Source: Conexibacter sp. CPCC 205762 (GTDB lineage: Bacteria; Actinomycetota; Thermoleophilia; Solirubrobacterales; Solirubrobacteraceae). From it: a DNA stretch of 64,000 nt. Location of the stretch: positions 1-64,000 of the forward strand of contig NZ_JAUTDN010000030.1 of assembly GCF_030646155.1 (NCBI RefSeq), read 5' to 3'. Shown here piece by piece: positions 9,005-18,047 of this stretch; the stretch's first letter is position 1; every line of letters begins with the position of its first letter. The notes beneath the pieces were generated by a model that made no database searches, was not told where the DNA came from, and saw nothing but the letters and a program-made list of their open reading frames with translations. A program made the translations under genes and the position numbers.

Positions 9005-9586
9005 ATGACGAACAGACTTCTTCGAACCCCCCCGCTCGTCGGCGCCCTGCTGGTCGCGCTGTCGTTCGCAGCCTGCGGCTACAACGCCAGCGAACCCGTC
9101 ACCAGAGGTGAGAACGAGTCGGTGAACGTGCAGGCCGGCGACCTGGTCTACCAGGTGCAGATCAGCCGCGCGCTCAACCCGTCGTCGGTCCAGGACAGCC
9201 AGTTCCTCGAGGGCGTCGCCCCGGCCGAGGCCGAGCTGAGACCTGAGGACCAGTTCTTCGGCGTCTGGATCCGCGCCGAGAACACGACCGACAACCCGCA
9301 CCCGTCGGCCGACGACTTCAGACTGCTCGACGCCGCCGGCAACGAGTACGAGCCGATCGAGATCGAGGACACGAACCCCTTCAAGTACACGGCGAAGGTC
9401 GTGGAGAAGAAGTCGGGCAACGGCCAGCCGATCCTGCCGGACCCCAACAGCGCCGCCGGCGCCGGCCCGATCCAGGGCTCGCTGGTGCTGTTCAAGGTGC
9501 CGCACACGATCTACCAGAACGCTCCGGTCGAGTTCGAGATCACCCCGGAAGAGGGCCTCGTCTCCACCGTCCAGCTGGACATGTAG
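9005..9586 (+). CDS. secreted lipoprotein with DUF4352/MPT63-like fold
   Basis: 193 aa with a lipoprotein signal peptide and lipobox SFAAC (Cys24). The mature part looks like an immunoglobulin-like beta sandwich of the DUF4352 or antigen MPT63 type: FGVWIRAENTTDNPHPSADDFRLLDAAGNEYEP-like strands are a hallmark of these domains (only the start of that run is quoted: FGVWIRAENTTDN). The likely role is a membrane-anchored extracytoplasmic protein of unknown function. A strong bidirectional terminator follows at 9636-9661. Confidence 0.8.
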   Translation: MTNRLLRTPPLVGALLVALSFAACGYNASEPVTRGENESVNVQAGDLVYQVQISRALNPSSVQDSQFLEGVAPAEAELRPEDQFFGVWIRAENTTDNPHPSADDFRLLDAAGNEYEPIEIEDTNPFKYTAKVVEKKSGNGQPILPDPNSAAGAGPIQGSLVLFKVPHTIYQNAPVEFEITPEEGLVSTVQLDM

Positions 9587-9635
9587 CGCTCGGTCCGCCG
9601 GCGCTTGTCCGGCGGGCAGATCGACACGCTTCGCA

Positions 9636-9661
9636 AAAGCCCCGGCCTCGGCTGGGGCTTT
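9636..9661. terminator. bidirectional terminator between lipoprotein and PBP genes
   Basis: AAAGCCCC pairs with GGGGCTTT around a 10-nt loop. Because the arms end in A3 and T3, the hairpin works in both directions. It lies between the convergent stops at 9586 and 9665. Confidence 0.8.
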
Positions 9662-9664
9662 CGT

Positions 9665-11446
9665 CTATCTGATCCGCTGCAGCGCGGTGACGAGCACTTC
9701 GCGCGCGGCGGGGGCGGCGACCTCGCCGCCGGCGCCGGCCTCGGTGAACAGCACGCCGACCGCGACGCGCGGGTTGTCCTCGGGCGCGAACGAGACGAAC
9801 CAGGCGTCGGTGTCCGGGATGTCGTCGGTGAGGTGGTCGGGCGTCTCCTCGCCGTCGGCCGGCGCGACCGTGCTGCGCAGCTCCGCGGTGCCGGTCTTGC
9901 CGGCGACCTTGACGCCGTCGATCTGCGCGGCGGTGCCGGTGCCCTCGGCGACGACCGCGTCCATCATCTTGCTGACCTCGCGCGCGACTCTCGGCGAGGT
10001 GACGCGCACGAATCTCGGTCTGGCGCCCAGCTGCAGCGTCGGCACCGGCCGCTTGCCGCCGTCGGCGATCGTCGCCGCCGCCAGCGTCATCTGCAGCGTC
10101 GTCGCCTGCACGAGGCCCTGGCCGATCGCGGTCGAGCCGACGTTGAGGTCGTCGCCCATGTCGGCCGGCTGGGGGATCGTCGAGACGGCCGAGCCGGGGA
10201 TCCCGAGCGGCTGATTGAAGCCGAACCGCTCGGCGACGTCGAACAGCTTCTCCGGGCCCAGTCTCGCGCCCAGCGGCGCGAAGACCGAGTTGCAGGAGTG
10301 CGCGAACGACTGCACCAGCGTGCCGCCGCAGTACTCGCCGTTGGCGTTCTGGATCGGCACGCCCGACAGCAGCGCCTCGCTGACGACCGGGTACTGCGTC
10401 GTCGGCTTCGCGATGCCGGCCTCCAGCGCGCCGGTCAGCGTGATGATCTTGAAGGTCGAGCCGGGCGGCTGCAGGCCCGAGAAGGCGACGCCGGAGAGCG
10501 CGAGGATCTCGCCGTTGCGCGGGTCGATCGCGGCGATCCCGCCGTAGCGGCCGCCGAGGTTGGCGATCGCCGAGCGCTCGATCTCGGGGTCGATCGTCGT
10601 CTTGACGGCCGCGGCCGTCGCCGGCTCCGTTCTGGCCAGCACGCGCGAGCCGCCGAGCAGGCGGCCGCCGGGCGTGCCGGCGAGCTGCTGCTGGAAGATG
10701 CGCTCCAGCCCGGAGGCGCCGACGCGCGCGTCGTCGGGGTAGCCGAGCGCGCGGTAGACGGGCAGCTCCGCGGCCGGGATCTGCTGGAGGCCGCCGACGA
10801 TCTGGCTGGCGACGTCGCTGATGTCGGAGGTGCGGTCGGCGCCCTTGGCGAGCACGGCGCCGTCGCGCGCCAGCAGCGAGGCGCGCTCCGGCATGCTCGT
10901 CTCGCGCGTGAGCGCCTCGCCGGGCTGCAGGTCGGGGAAGACGAGCGCTCTGCGCCAGGCGACACGGGCGTCGTCGCCGTCGCCGCTGGTCGGCACGTCG
11001 AGGATCCCCTGGATCGTGCCGAAGACGCGCGTGCGCACCGTCACCGGGACCGGCACGGTGTCGCCCTCGTTCGTTCTGATCTGGCCGACCGTCAGCGATC
11101 TCGTCGTCGCGGTCGTGGCAGCGTCGCGGTAGGCGAGCTGGAAGGCGTCGAGGCCGATCGCTCTTCTCGAACGCTCGTCGAGCAGCTCGTACATTCTTCT
11201 GTAGTCGTTGACGGCCCAGGCGGCGGCGAACTTCTCGGCCGTCTCGCGCGCGCCGCGGCCGGGATCGCGGCTGGCGAAGAAGCCGATCGCGAGCGCGATC
11301 ACGGCGACGCCGCCGACGACGGGAAGCAGCCGGCGCAGCAGTCGACGACGCCGCTCTACGTCTGCGGCGCTGTATCGCGACGGACCGCCATGCCGCGCGC
11401 CCCCATACCGATGACCTGCCTCCACGTGCACGCGAGAGTAGATCAT
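9665..11446 (-). CDS. class B penicillin-binding protein (MecA-N/NTF2-like plus transpeptidase)
   Basis: Membrane-anchored D,D-transpeptidase of about 593 aa. A basic cytoplasmic start and one membrane segment (LLPVVGGVAVIALAIGFFA) precede an NTF2-like MecA-N domain (ETAEKFAAAWAVNDYRRMYEL). A dimerisation region follows. The transpeptidase domain has the serine motif STFK (codons near 10,450), SCN (near 10,290) and KTGTAE (near 9,900). The expected role is D,D-cross-linking of septal or side-wall peptidoglycan. I chose ATG 11446 (MIYSRVHVE); an in-frame ATG at 11509 would add 21 residues, and neither has a Shine-Dalgarno. It diverges from the MarP-like gene. Confidence 0.92.
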   Translation of the reverse strand: MIYSRVHVEAGHRYGGARHGGPSRYSAADVERRRRLLRRLLPVVGGVAVIALAIGFFASRDPGRGARETAEKFAAAWAVNDYRRMYELLDERSRRAIGLDAFQLAYRDAATTATTRSLTVGQIRTNEGDTVPVPVTVRTRVFGTIQGILDVPTSGDGDDARVAWRRALVFPDLQPGEALTRETSMPERASLLARDGAVLAKGADRTSDISDVASQIVGGLQQIPAAELPVYRALGYPDDARVGASGLERIFQQQLAGTPGGRLLGGSRVLARTEPATAAAVKTTIDPEIERSAIANLGGRYGGIAAIDPRNGEILALSGVAFSGLQPPGSTFKIITLTGALEAGIAKPTTQYPVVSEALLSGVPIQNANGEYCGGTLVQSFAHSCNSVFAPLGARLGPEKLFDVAERFGFNQPLGIPGSAVSTIPQPADMGDDLNVGSTAIGQGLVQATTLQMTLAAATIADGGKRPVPTLQLGARPRFVRVTSPRVAREVSKMMDAVVAEGTGTAAQIDGVKVAGKTGTAELRSTVAPADGEETPDHLTDDIPDTDAWFVSFAPEDNPRVAVGVLFTEAGAGGEVAAPAAREVLVTALQRIR

Positions 11447-11523
11447 CCACGCGAAAACTGGAAACTCGCTATTTGCGGGGACGGGCGCGCGCGAGCGCCG
11501 ACCCGTCATGATTTCGCCATACC

Positions 11524-12675
11524 GTGACCACGATCGACTGGGTCATCGCCGCGCTCGTCGCCCTCTTCGCCCTGTTCGGCTGGCAGCGCGGCTTCATCGT
11601 CGGCGCGCTGTCGCTGGCAGGCTTCGCGCTCGGCGCCGTGCTGGGCGCGCGCGTCGGCCCGCTGCTGCTGCCCGACGGCTCGCACTCGCCCTACGCGGCG
11701 CTGTTCGCGCTGGCCGGCGCGCTGCTGGTCGGCGGGCTGCTGTCGAGCGGGCTGGAGACGCTCGGCACGCAGCTGCGGCGCACGCTCAAGCTGCCCGGCC
11801 TCGGCGCGCTCGACGGCGCGCTCGGGGCGCTGCTGTCGGCCGCGCTGGCGCTCGGGCTGGTGTGGGTCGCCGGCGCCGTCGTGCTGCAGACGCCCGGGAT
11901 CCGCGACCTGCGCGCCGACGTGCAGCGCTCGGCGGTGCTGAGACGGCTCAACGAGCTGCTGCCGCCGTCGGGCCCGATCCTCAACGCGCTCGCCCGCTTC
12001 GACCCGCTGCCGTCACTGCACGGGCCCGGCGCCGACGTGCCGCCGCCGTCGCGCGCGGTGCTGAACAGGCCCGGTGTGAAGGCGGCCGCGCCGAGCGTCG
12101 TGCGGATCCTCGGCAACGCCTGCGGCCTCGGCGTCGAGGGCTCCGGCTGGGTCGCCGGCGACGGGCTCGTCGTCACCAACGCCCACGTCGTCGCCGGCCA
12201 GAGCGACACGATCGTCCAGCGCGGCGGCACCGGCGCCTCGCTCGACGCGACGCTCGTGCACTTCGATCCCCACAACGACGTCGCGGTGCTGGCGGTGCCC
12301 GATCTCGGCCTGCCGGCGCTCGGGCTCGCGCCCGACCCGGCCAGCGGCACGGCGGGGGCGATCCTCGGCTACCCGCTCAACGGGCCGTTCGACGTGCGCG
12401 CCGCCCGCATCGGCGCCACCCGCACCGTCCTGTCCGACGACGCCTACGGCAACGGACCGGTGTCGCGCGCGCTGACGACGCTGCGCGGGAGAGTCCGCAG
12501 CGGCAACTCCGGCGGCCCGGTCGTCGACGCCTCCGGCCGCGTGCTGACGACCGTCTTCGCCGCGACCACCAGCGGCCGGCCCGGCGGCTACGGCGTGCCG
12601 AACGCGATCGTGCGCAGAGCGGTCGCCGACGGCAGCCGCGGCGTTGCCGTATCCAGCGGACCTTGTGCCCGATGA
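11524..12675 (+). CDS. CvpA-domain membrane serine protease (MarP-like)
   Basis: 383 aa. The first 160 residues are a CvpA-type domain with four hydrophobic segments (starting WVIAALVALFALFGWQRGF). The periplasmic trypsin-like domain shows His in TNAHVV, Asp in HNDVAVL and Ser in GNSGGPVV. This arrangement matches mycobacterial MarP, a membrane protease needed for acid resistance and cell-wall hydrolase processing. Two cysteines flanking the protease core (NACGLG and the C-terminal GPCAR) could form the disulfide known in that family. The start is GTG at 11524. The neighbouring divergent PBP gene fits an envelope role. Confidence 0.9.
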   Translation: MTTIDWVIAALVALFALFGWQRGFIVGALSLAGFALGAVLGARVGPLLLPDGSHSPYAALFALAGALLVGGLLSSGLETLGTQLRRTLKLPGLGALDGALGALLSAALALGLVWVAGAVVLQTPGIRDLRADVQRSAVLRRLNELLPPSGPILNALARFDPLPSLHGPGADVPPPSRAVLNRPGVKAAAPSVVRILGNACGLGVEGSGWVAGDGLVVTNAHVVAGQSDTIVQRGGTGASLDATLVHFDPHNDVAVLAVPDLGLPALGLAPDPASGTAGAILGYPLNGPFDVRAARIGATRTVLSDDAYGNGPVSRALTTLRGRVRSGNSGGPVVDASGRVLTTVFAATTSGRPGGYGVPNAIVRRAVADGSRGVAVSSGPCAR

Positions 12676-12721
12676 CACTGGCGTCGCGGCGACGGAGAGC
12701 GCGAGCCGCTGCCCGGGGCGC

Positions 12722-12727
12722 TATGTT
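12722..12727 (+). promoter_or_regulatory. -10 element (TATGTT) of topB
   Basis: TATGTT precedes the ATG at 12737 by 9 nt. It supports the shorter start over an in-frame upstream codon at 12644 inside the preceding gene. Confidence 0.5.
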
Positions 12728-12736
12728 GCACGGCCC

Positions 12737-15001
12737 ATGTCGAAGACGCTCGTCATCGCCGAGAAGCCCTCAGTCGGCAGAGACCTCTCCAGAGTCCTTT
12801 CGGGACCGTTCAGAAGAGGCGAGGGCTTTCTCGAAGGCCCCGACCACATCCTGACCTGGGCGGTCGGCCACCTCGTCCAGCTCGCGGAGCCCGACGAGTA
12901 CGACGACAAGTACAAGAGATGGCGCATGGCCGATCTGCCGATCGTGCCGGAGAAGTTCAGACTCGTGGTGCGCGACGAGCGCTCGAGAAGACAGATGAAC
13001 GTCGTCAAGCGCCAGCTCGGCCGCGACGACGTCAGCCTCGTCATCAACGCCTGCGACGCCGGCCGCGAGGGCGAGCTGATCTTCGCCTACCTGTACGAGA
13101 AGGCCGGCTCGAGACTGCCGGTGCAGCGGCTGTGGCTGTCGTCGATGACGCAGACCGCGATCAGAAACGCCTTCGGCCAGCTGCGCGACGGCGGCGAGAT
13201 GCGCTCGCTCGAGGACGCGGCCCGCTCGCGCTCGGAGGCCGACTGGATCGTCGGCATGAACTCGACCCGCGCGGCGACGATCCGCCTGCGCTCGTCGTTC
13301 GACGGCGCTGTCTCGCTCGGCCGCGTGCAGACGCCGACGCTCGCGATCCTCGCCCGCCGCGAGGAGGAGATCCGCGCTTTCAGACCGGAGCCGTACTGGA
13401 CCGTCGACGCCTCCTTCGCCGCCGCCGGCGAGCGGCTCTACGACGGCCGCTTCCACGTCGCCGCCGGCAGCGGCGACGGCAGAGGCCCGCGGATCGGCTC
13501 GGCCGAGTTCGCGGCCGCGGTCGTCGCGGCCTGCCGCGGCACGCAGGGCGTCATCACGAAGCTGGAGAAGAGAAAGCGCAGAGAGCGCGTCCCGCTCCTG
13601 TTCGACCTGACCTCGCTCCAGCGCGAGGCCAACTCGCGCTTCGGCTTCTCCGCCAGACGCACGCTCGCCGCCGCCCAGCGCCTCTACGAGGAGCACAAGG
13701 CGCTCACTTATCCGCGTACCGCCTCGCGCTACCTGCCGACGGACATGATCCCCGAGATCAAGCCGATCGCCGAGATCGTCGGCGAGCGCAGCGAGTACGC
13801 GGCCGGCGCCAGATACGTGCTGTCGCTCGACGTGCTGCCGCTCGCGCGCGTCGTCAACGACGCCAGAGTCACCGACCACCACGCGATCATCCCGACCAGA
13901 GCGCCGCACCCGGTCGACAAGATGAGCGACGACGACCGGCGCATCTACGACCTCGTCGCACGTCGCTTCCTGGCCGTCTTCCACCCCGACGCCGTGTTCG
14001 AGAACACCTCGGTCGAGACCGAGGTCGCCGGCCACGTCTTCCGCACCCGCGGCAAGGTGATGCTGGAGCCCGGCTGGCGCGGCGTCTACGGCGAGTCGGC
14101 CGACGTCGAGCCGAGAGAGGGCGAGGAGGACGAGGGCCGCGAGCAGCAGCTCCCGAGACTCGAGCAGGGCGAGCAGGTCGACACGCGCGACGTCCGCTCC
14201 GAGCAGAAGGAGACGAGACCGCCGCGGCGCTATTCAGAGGGCTCGCTGCTGGCCGCGATGGAGACCGCCGGCAGACTCGTCGACGACGAGGAGCTGCGCG
14301 AGGCGATGAAGGACTCCGGCATCGGCACGCCGGCGACCCGCGCCGCGATCATCGAGCGGCTGCTGCAGGTCGGCTACATCGAGCGCGACGGCCGCGCGCT
14401 GGTCGTCACCGAGAAGGGCGTCAACGTCATCAGACTGCTCGGCGAGCATCCGCTGACCTCGCCGTCGCTGACCGGCGACTGGGAGCACCGGCTCGCGAAG
14501 ATCGAGCAGGGGACCGACTCGCGCAGAGCGTTCATGGGCGACATCGTCAAGTTCGCCGAGGGGACGATCACCGAGCTGGACGAGAAGCTCAGAGACGTGC
14601 GGATCCCGCGCGCCAACCTCGGTCCCTGCGCCGTCTGCGGCCACGACATCGTCGAGAACCGCAAGGGCTACTCGTGCTGGTCGCGCGAGGATCCGGGCTG
14701 CGGCTTCGTGATCTGGAAGGCGAAGGCCGGCAAGACGCTGAGCGCGGCGATCGTCAAGGAGCTGATCCGCACCGGCAGAACCGAGCGGCCCGTGACCGGC
14801 TTCAGAAGCCGCGCCGGCAGATCGTTCCGCTCGCGGCTGGCGCTGATGCAGACGCCCGAGGGCAGATGGCGCGTCGAGTTCGACGAGCCGTGGGCGCGCG
14901 AGGGCGCGAGACCGCCGGAGGCGGAGGTCGCCGAGGGCGAGGCCGCGACGACGAGAGCGGTCGCCGAGGCCGACAGCGGCAGACAGGCCGCCGTCGCCTG
15001 A
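12737..15001 (+). CDS. topB: DNA topoisomerase III-type (type IA) enzyme
   Basis: 754-aa type IA topoisomerase. The N-terminal TOPRIM domain starts TLVIAEKPSVGRDLSRVLSG and includes INACDAGREGELIF. The SLGRVQTPTLAIL motif follows. The active-site tyrosine is Y325 in LTYPRTASRYLPTDM. GIGTPATRAAIIERL is the conserved domain-I/III stretch. The C-terminus has a zinc-like CAVCG and CW/CG pairs and one topoisomerase C-terminal repeat (GFVIWKAKAGKTLS). The enzyme resolves single-stranded and recombination intermediates. It sits directly before addB-addA, so a shared recombination role is likely. AGA codons are very frequent in this gene. Confidence 0.93.
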   Translation: MSKTLVIAEKPSVGRDLSRVLSGPFRRGEGFLEGPDHILTWAVGHLVQLAEPDEYDDKYKRWRMADLPIVPEKFRLVVRDERSRRQMNVVKRQLGRDDVSLVINACDAGREGELIFAYLYEKAGSRLPVQRLWLSSMTQTAIRNAFGQLRDGGEMRSLEDAARSRSEADWIVGMNSTRAATIRLRSSFDGAVSLGRVQTPTLAILARREEEIRAFRPEPYWTVDASFAAAGERLYDGRFHVAAGSGDGRGPRIGSAEFAAAVVAACRGTQGVITKLEKRKRRERVPLLFDLTSLQREANSRFGFSARRTLAAAQRLYEEHKALTYPRTASRYLPTDMIPEIKPIAEIVGERSEYAAGARYVLSLDVLPLARVVNDARVTDHHAIIPTRAPHPVDKMSDDDRRIYDLVARRFLAVFHPDAVFENTSVETEVAGHVFRTRGKVMLEPGWRGVYGESADVEPREGEEDEGREQQLPRLEQGEQVDTRDVRSEQKETRPPRRYSEGSLLAAMETAGRLVDDEELREAMKDSGIGTPATRAAIIERLLQVGYIERDGRALVVTEKGVNVIRLLGEHPLTSPSLTGDWEHRLAKIEQGTDSRRAFMGDIVKFAEGTITELDEKLRDVRIPRANLGPCAVCGHDIVENRKGYSCWSREDPGCGFVIWKAKAGKTLSAAIVKELIRTGRTERPVTGFRSRAGRSFRSRLALMQTPEGRWRVEFDEPWAREGARPPEAEVAEGEAATTRAVAEADSGRQAAVA

Positions 15002-15053
15002 CGTCCTGCCGGCGTGATGTCGTGGGATGCGTGACGCGCGTCCCGACGACCCC

Positions 15054-15103
15054 GCGAGTTCCCGCTTCGGCGCCGCATGGGCACGCGCCGTCGTGGAACT
15101 CGC
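15054..15103 (+). other. two-part hairpin in the leader of addB
   Basis: GCGAGTTCC (15054-15062) pairs with GGAACTCGC (15095-15103). Inside it CGGCGC (15068-15073) pairs with GCGCCG (15085-15090). The two stems are separated by a small internal loop (5 nt against 4 nt). The structure ends 13 nt before the addB ATG and has no U-run after it, so it looks more like an mRNA leader element than a plain terminator. Confidence 0.45.
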
Positions 15104-15116
15104 AATGCGAAGCACG

Positions 15117-18047
15117 ATGCTGAAGCTGTTGACAGGTCCCGCCAACGCGGCCAAGGCCGGTGCCGCGCTCGGCACCTTCCGCGCGCGGCTGCGGCGCGAC
15201 CCGTGGCTGGTCGTGCCGACCGCCGAGGACGTGCTCGCCTACGAGCGCGAGCTGGCGCACGACCTGCCGGTGCGGCGCGGCGGCCGCGTCGGCACCTTCA
15301 ACGCCTTCGTGCGCGAGGTCGCGCTGCGGGCCGGCTACGTGCGGCGGACCGTCACCCCGCTGCAGCGCGAGCGGCTCGTCGCCGACGCGATCGCGCAGGC
15401 GCCGCTGGAGGCGCTGGCGCCGATCGCCTCCACGCGCGGCTTCCTGCACGCCGCCGGCGCCTTCACCGCCGAGCTGGAGCGGGCGCTGATCACGCCCCAG
15501 CGCTTCACCGCCGCCGTCCGCGCGCTGCCGCAGGCGCCGCCGACGCTGCACGAGGTCGCCGCGATCTACGACCGCTTCGCGCGCGCGCTGGAGCGCGCCG
15601 GGCGCGACGACGACGCGCTGTTCGCCTGGAGAGCGCTCGACGCGCTGCGCGCCCAGCCCGGCGCCTGGGGCGAGACGCCGGTGATCTTCTACGGCTTCGA
15701 CGACCTGACGCGGATCGAGCGCGACGCGATCGAGACGATCGGCAAGGTCGCCGGCGCCGAGGTGCTCGTCGCGCTCACCTGGGAGCCCGGCCGCGAGGCG
15801 TTCGCCGGCCGCGCCGGCACCGTCCAGGAGCTGACCCAGATCGCCGACGAGGTCGAGGCGATGCCGGCGCTCGACGACTGGTACGACGACGCCGCGCGCA
15901 CGCCGCTGCACGCACTCGAACGCGGCCTGTTCGAGCCGCAGCCGGCGCAGGCCGAGCCCGGCGACGCCGTCCGCCTGCTGGTCGCGGGCGGCGAGCGCGC
16001 CGAGCTGGAGCTGGTCGCGGCAGAGCTGCTGAGACTGCTGCGCGACGGCGTCCCCGGCGAGCAGATCGCGGTCGTGCTGCGCTCGCCGGCCCGCTCCGCC
16101 TCGCTCGTCGAGCAGCTGTTCGGCGCCTACGGCATCCCGCACGCGCTCGACTGGCGCGTGCCGTTCGCGCACACCGCGCTCGGCCGCGGCCTGCTGGCGC
16201 TGGCGCGCTGCGCGCTGCTGCCGGAGGAGGCGCGCCCGGCCGACCTGCTCGCCTACCTGCGCACGCCCGGCCGGCTGAGAAAGCTGGAGCTGGCCGACAA
16301 GCTCGAGCTGACCGTCCGCAGACGGGCGCTGCGCGACCTCGACGCCGCCCGCGCCGCCTGGGAGGAGGCGCCCGGCGGCTGGCCGCTGCGCGAGCTCGAC
16401 CGCCTCCGCGGCGCCGCCGCCGACGGTCCCGCCGCGCTGCTGGGCGCGCTCGCGCGCGAGGCCCGCACGCTGTTCGTCGCCCCGCACCGCGGCGCCGCCC
16501 GCCAGCTCGACGCCGCCGAGGAGGCGGACGCGCGCGCGCTCGCGGCGCTGCTGAGAGCGGTCGAGGAGCTGCGCGAGCTGGTCGCCGCCGAGCCGCGCCG
16601 CGCCGGCGAGCTGCTGGCGCCGGCGGCGCTGCTGGCGACGCTGGCGGAGCTGGAGGTGGCGCTCGGCTCGCCGCCGCGCGCCGGCGCGGTGCTGGTCGCC
16701 GATCCGCTCGCGATCCGCGCGCGCCGCTTCGACACGGTGATCGTCTGCGGCCTGCAGGAGGGCGAGTTCCCGCGCCCGGCCCACCCCGAGCCGTTCCTGC
16801 CCGACGAGCTGCGGCGCGAGCTGAACATCGCCGCCGGGCTCGGCCTGCCGCCGCGCGAGGACGCGCTCGCCGACGAGCGATACCTCTTCTACGCGACCGT
16901 CTCGCGCCCGCGGCGGCGGCTGCTGCTGAGCACGCGCGACGCCGACGAGGACGGCAATCCCGCGCTGCCGTCGTTCTTCGTCGACGACGTGCGCGCCGTC
17001 CTGCCGGGCCTGCCGGAGACGCATCGGCCGCTGTCAGAGGTGACGTGGCCGCTGGCGCAGGCGCCGACCGCCGCCGAGCGCGCTCGCGCCGAGGCGCTCG
17101 CCGGCCCGCGCCTGCAGCCGCGCCCGATCGCCTCGCTCAGCGCCGCCGCGACCGCGCGCCTGCGCCAGCGCGAGGTGCTGAGCGCCGGGGCGCTGGAGAA
17201 GTACGCCCGCTGCCCGGTCCGCTGGTTCGTCGAGAGCGAGCTGCAGCCGGCCCGCTTCGAGCCCGACCCGGAGGCGATGACGCGCGGCTCCTGCATCCAC
17301 GCCGTGCTGGAGCGGTCGCTGGCGTCGCTCGACTGGCCGCTGCCGCTGGACCGCTTCGCCGAGGTCGAGACGGTCGTGCGCGAGGCGGTCGCGGTCGAGT
17401 CGCCGAAGTGGGTCCTGGGCCGCGGCAGAGCGGCGCAGGCGGCCGCCGCGCACGAGATCGCCGCCGACGTGCTGCGGCTGCTGCGCCACGAGGCGGAGGC
17501 CGGCGGCGCCTTCAAGCCGGCGGAGCTGGAGCTGCAGTTCGGGATGGGGGAGGCGGGGCTGCCGGCGCTGGAGCTGCACTCGCTGGAGCAGCCGGGCGCG
17601 GAGCCGCTGCGGCTGCGCGGCGTGATCGACCGCGTCGACCTCGACCTCGCCGGCAGAGCGCTCGTGCGCGACTACAAGAGCGGCCGCCCCGGCAGAGGCT
17701 GGCCGGTCGCGCAGTGGAGAGCGGAGGACCAGCTGCAGGTCGCGCTCTACATGGTCGTCGTGCGCGAGCTGCTGAGACGGACGCCGGTCGGCGGCGTCTA
17801 CCAGCCGCTGCGAGGCGAGAACCTGAGAGCGCGCGGGATCGTGCGCGAGGACGTCAACGCCGGCGTCGCCGTCGTCAAGACCGACCGCCGCTCCCAGCCC
17901 GACCTGGAGCAGGAGCTGGCCGCCGCCTCCGAGCGCGCCTGCCAGCTGTCGGTCCAGTTGCGCGCCGGCCGGCTCGTGCCGGCGCCCGACCGCTGCAGCC
18001 GCGACGGCTGCGCCTACCCCGGCATCTGCCGCGTGGTCGACGCGTGA
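15117..18047 (+). CDS. addB: AddB-like recombination nuclease/inactivated helicase subunit
   Basis: 976 aa. The N-terminus MLKLLTGPANAAKAGAAL is a degenerate Walker A lacking GKT, typical of the ATPase-dead AddB subunit. The C-terminal third is a RecB-like PD-(D/E)XK nuclease: LRGVIDRVDLD and VRDYKSGRPG near residue 850. Four cysteines (CPVRWF near residue 700, then CSRDGCAYPGIC at the end) match the AddB iron-sulfur nuclease signature. It should nick one strand at processed double-strand ends with AddA. I chose ATG 15117 over upstream in-frame codons at 15027 and 15105, because the product then begins at the Walker-like strand. Its stop overlaps the addA GTG. Confidence 0.88.
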   Translation: MLKLLTGPANAAKAGAALGTFRARLRRDPWLVVPTAEDVLAYERELAHDLPVRRGGRVGTFNAFVREVALRAGYVRRTVTPLQRERLVADAIAQAPLEALAPIASTRGFLHAAGAFTAELERALITPQRFTAAVRALPQAPPTLHEVAAIYDRFARALERAGRDDDALFAWRALDALRAQPGAWGETPVIFYGFDDLTRIERDAIETIGKVAGAEVLVALTWEPGREAFAGRAGTVQELTQIADEVEAMPALDDWYDDAARTPLHALERGLFEPQPAQAEPGDAVRLLVAGGERAELELVAAELLRLLRDGVPGEQIAVVLRSPARSASLVEQLFGAYGIPHALDWRVPFAHTALGRGLLALARCALLPEEARPADLLAYLRTPGRLRKLELADKLELTVRRRALRDLDAARAAWEEAPGGWPLRELDRLRGAAADGPAALLGALAREARTLFVAPHRGAARQLDAAEEADARALAALLRAVEELRELVAAEPRRAGELLAPAALLATLAELEVALGSPPRAGAVLVADPLAIRARRFDTVIVCGLQEGEFPRPAHPEPFLPDELRRELNIAAGLGLPPREDALADERYLFYATVSRPRRRLLLSTRDADEDGNPALPSFFVDDVRAVLPGLPETHRPLSEVTWPLAQAPTAAERARAEALAGPRLQPRPIASLSAAATARLRQREVLSAGALEKYARCPVRWFVESELQPARFEPDPEAMTRGSCIHAVLERSLASLDWPLPLDRFAEVETVVREAVAVESPKWVLGRGRAAQAAAAHEIAADVLRLLRHEAEAGGAFKPAELELQFGMGEAGLPALELHSLEQPGAEPLRLRGVIDRVDLDLAGRALVRDYKSGRPGRGWPVAQWRAEDQLQVALYMVVVRELLRRTPVGGVYQPLRGENLRARGIVREDVNAGVAVVKTDRRSQPDLEQELAAASERACQLSVQLRAGRLVPAPDRCSRDGCAYPGICRVVDA

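Noticed and set aside
15077..18043. An apparent 2169-residue protein joining the addB region to addA
   Set aside because: Before 18044 the frame is a shadow of addB; the helicase begins at the GTG overlapping the addB stop.
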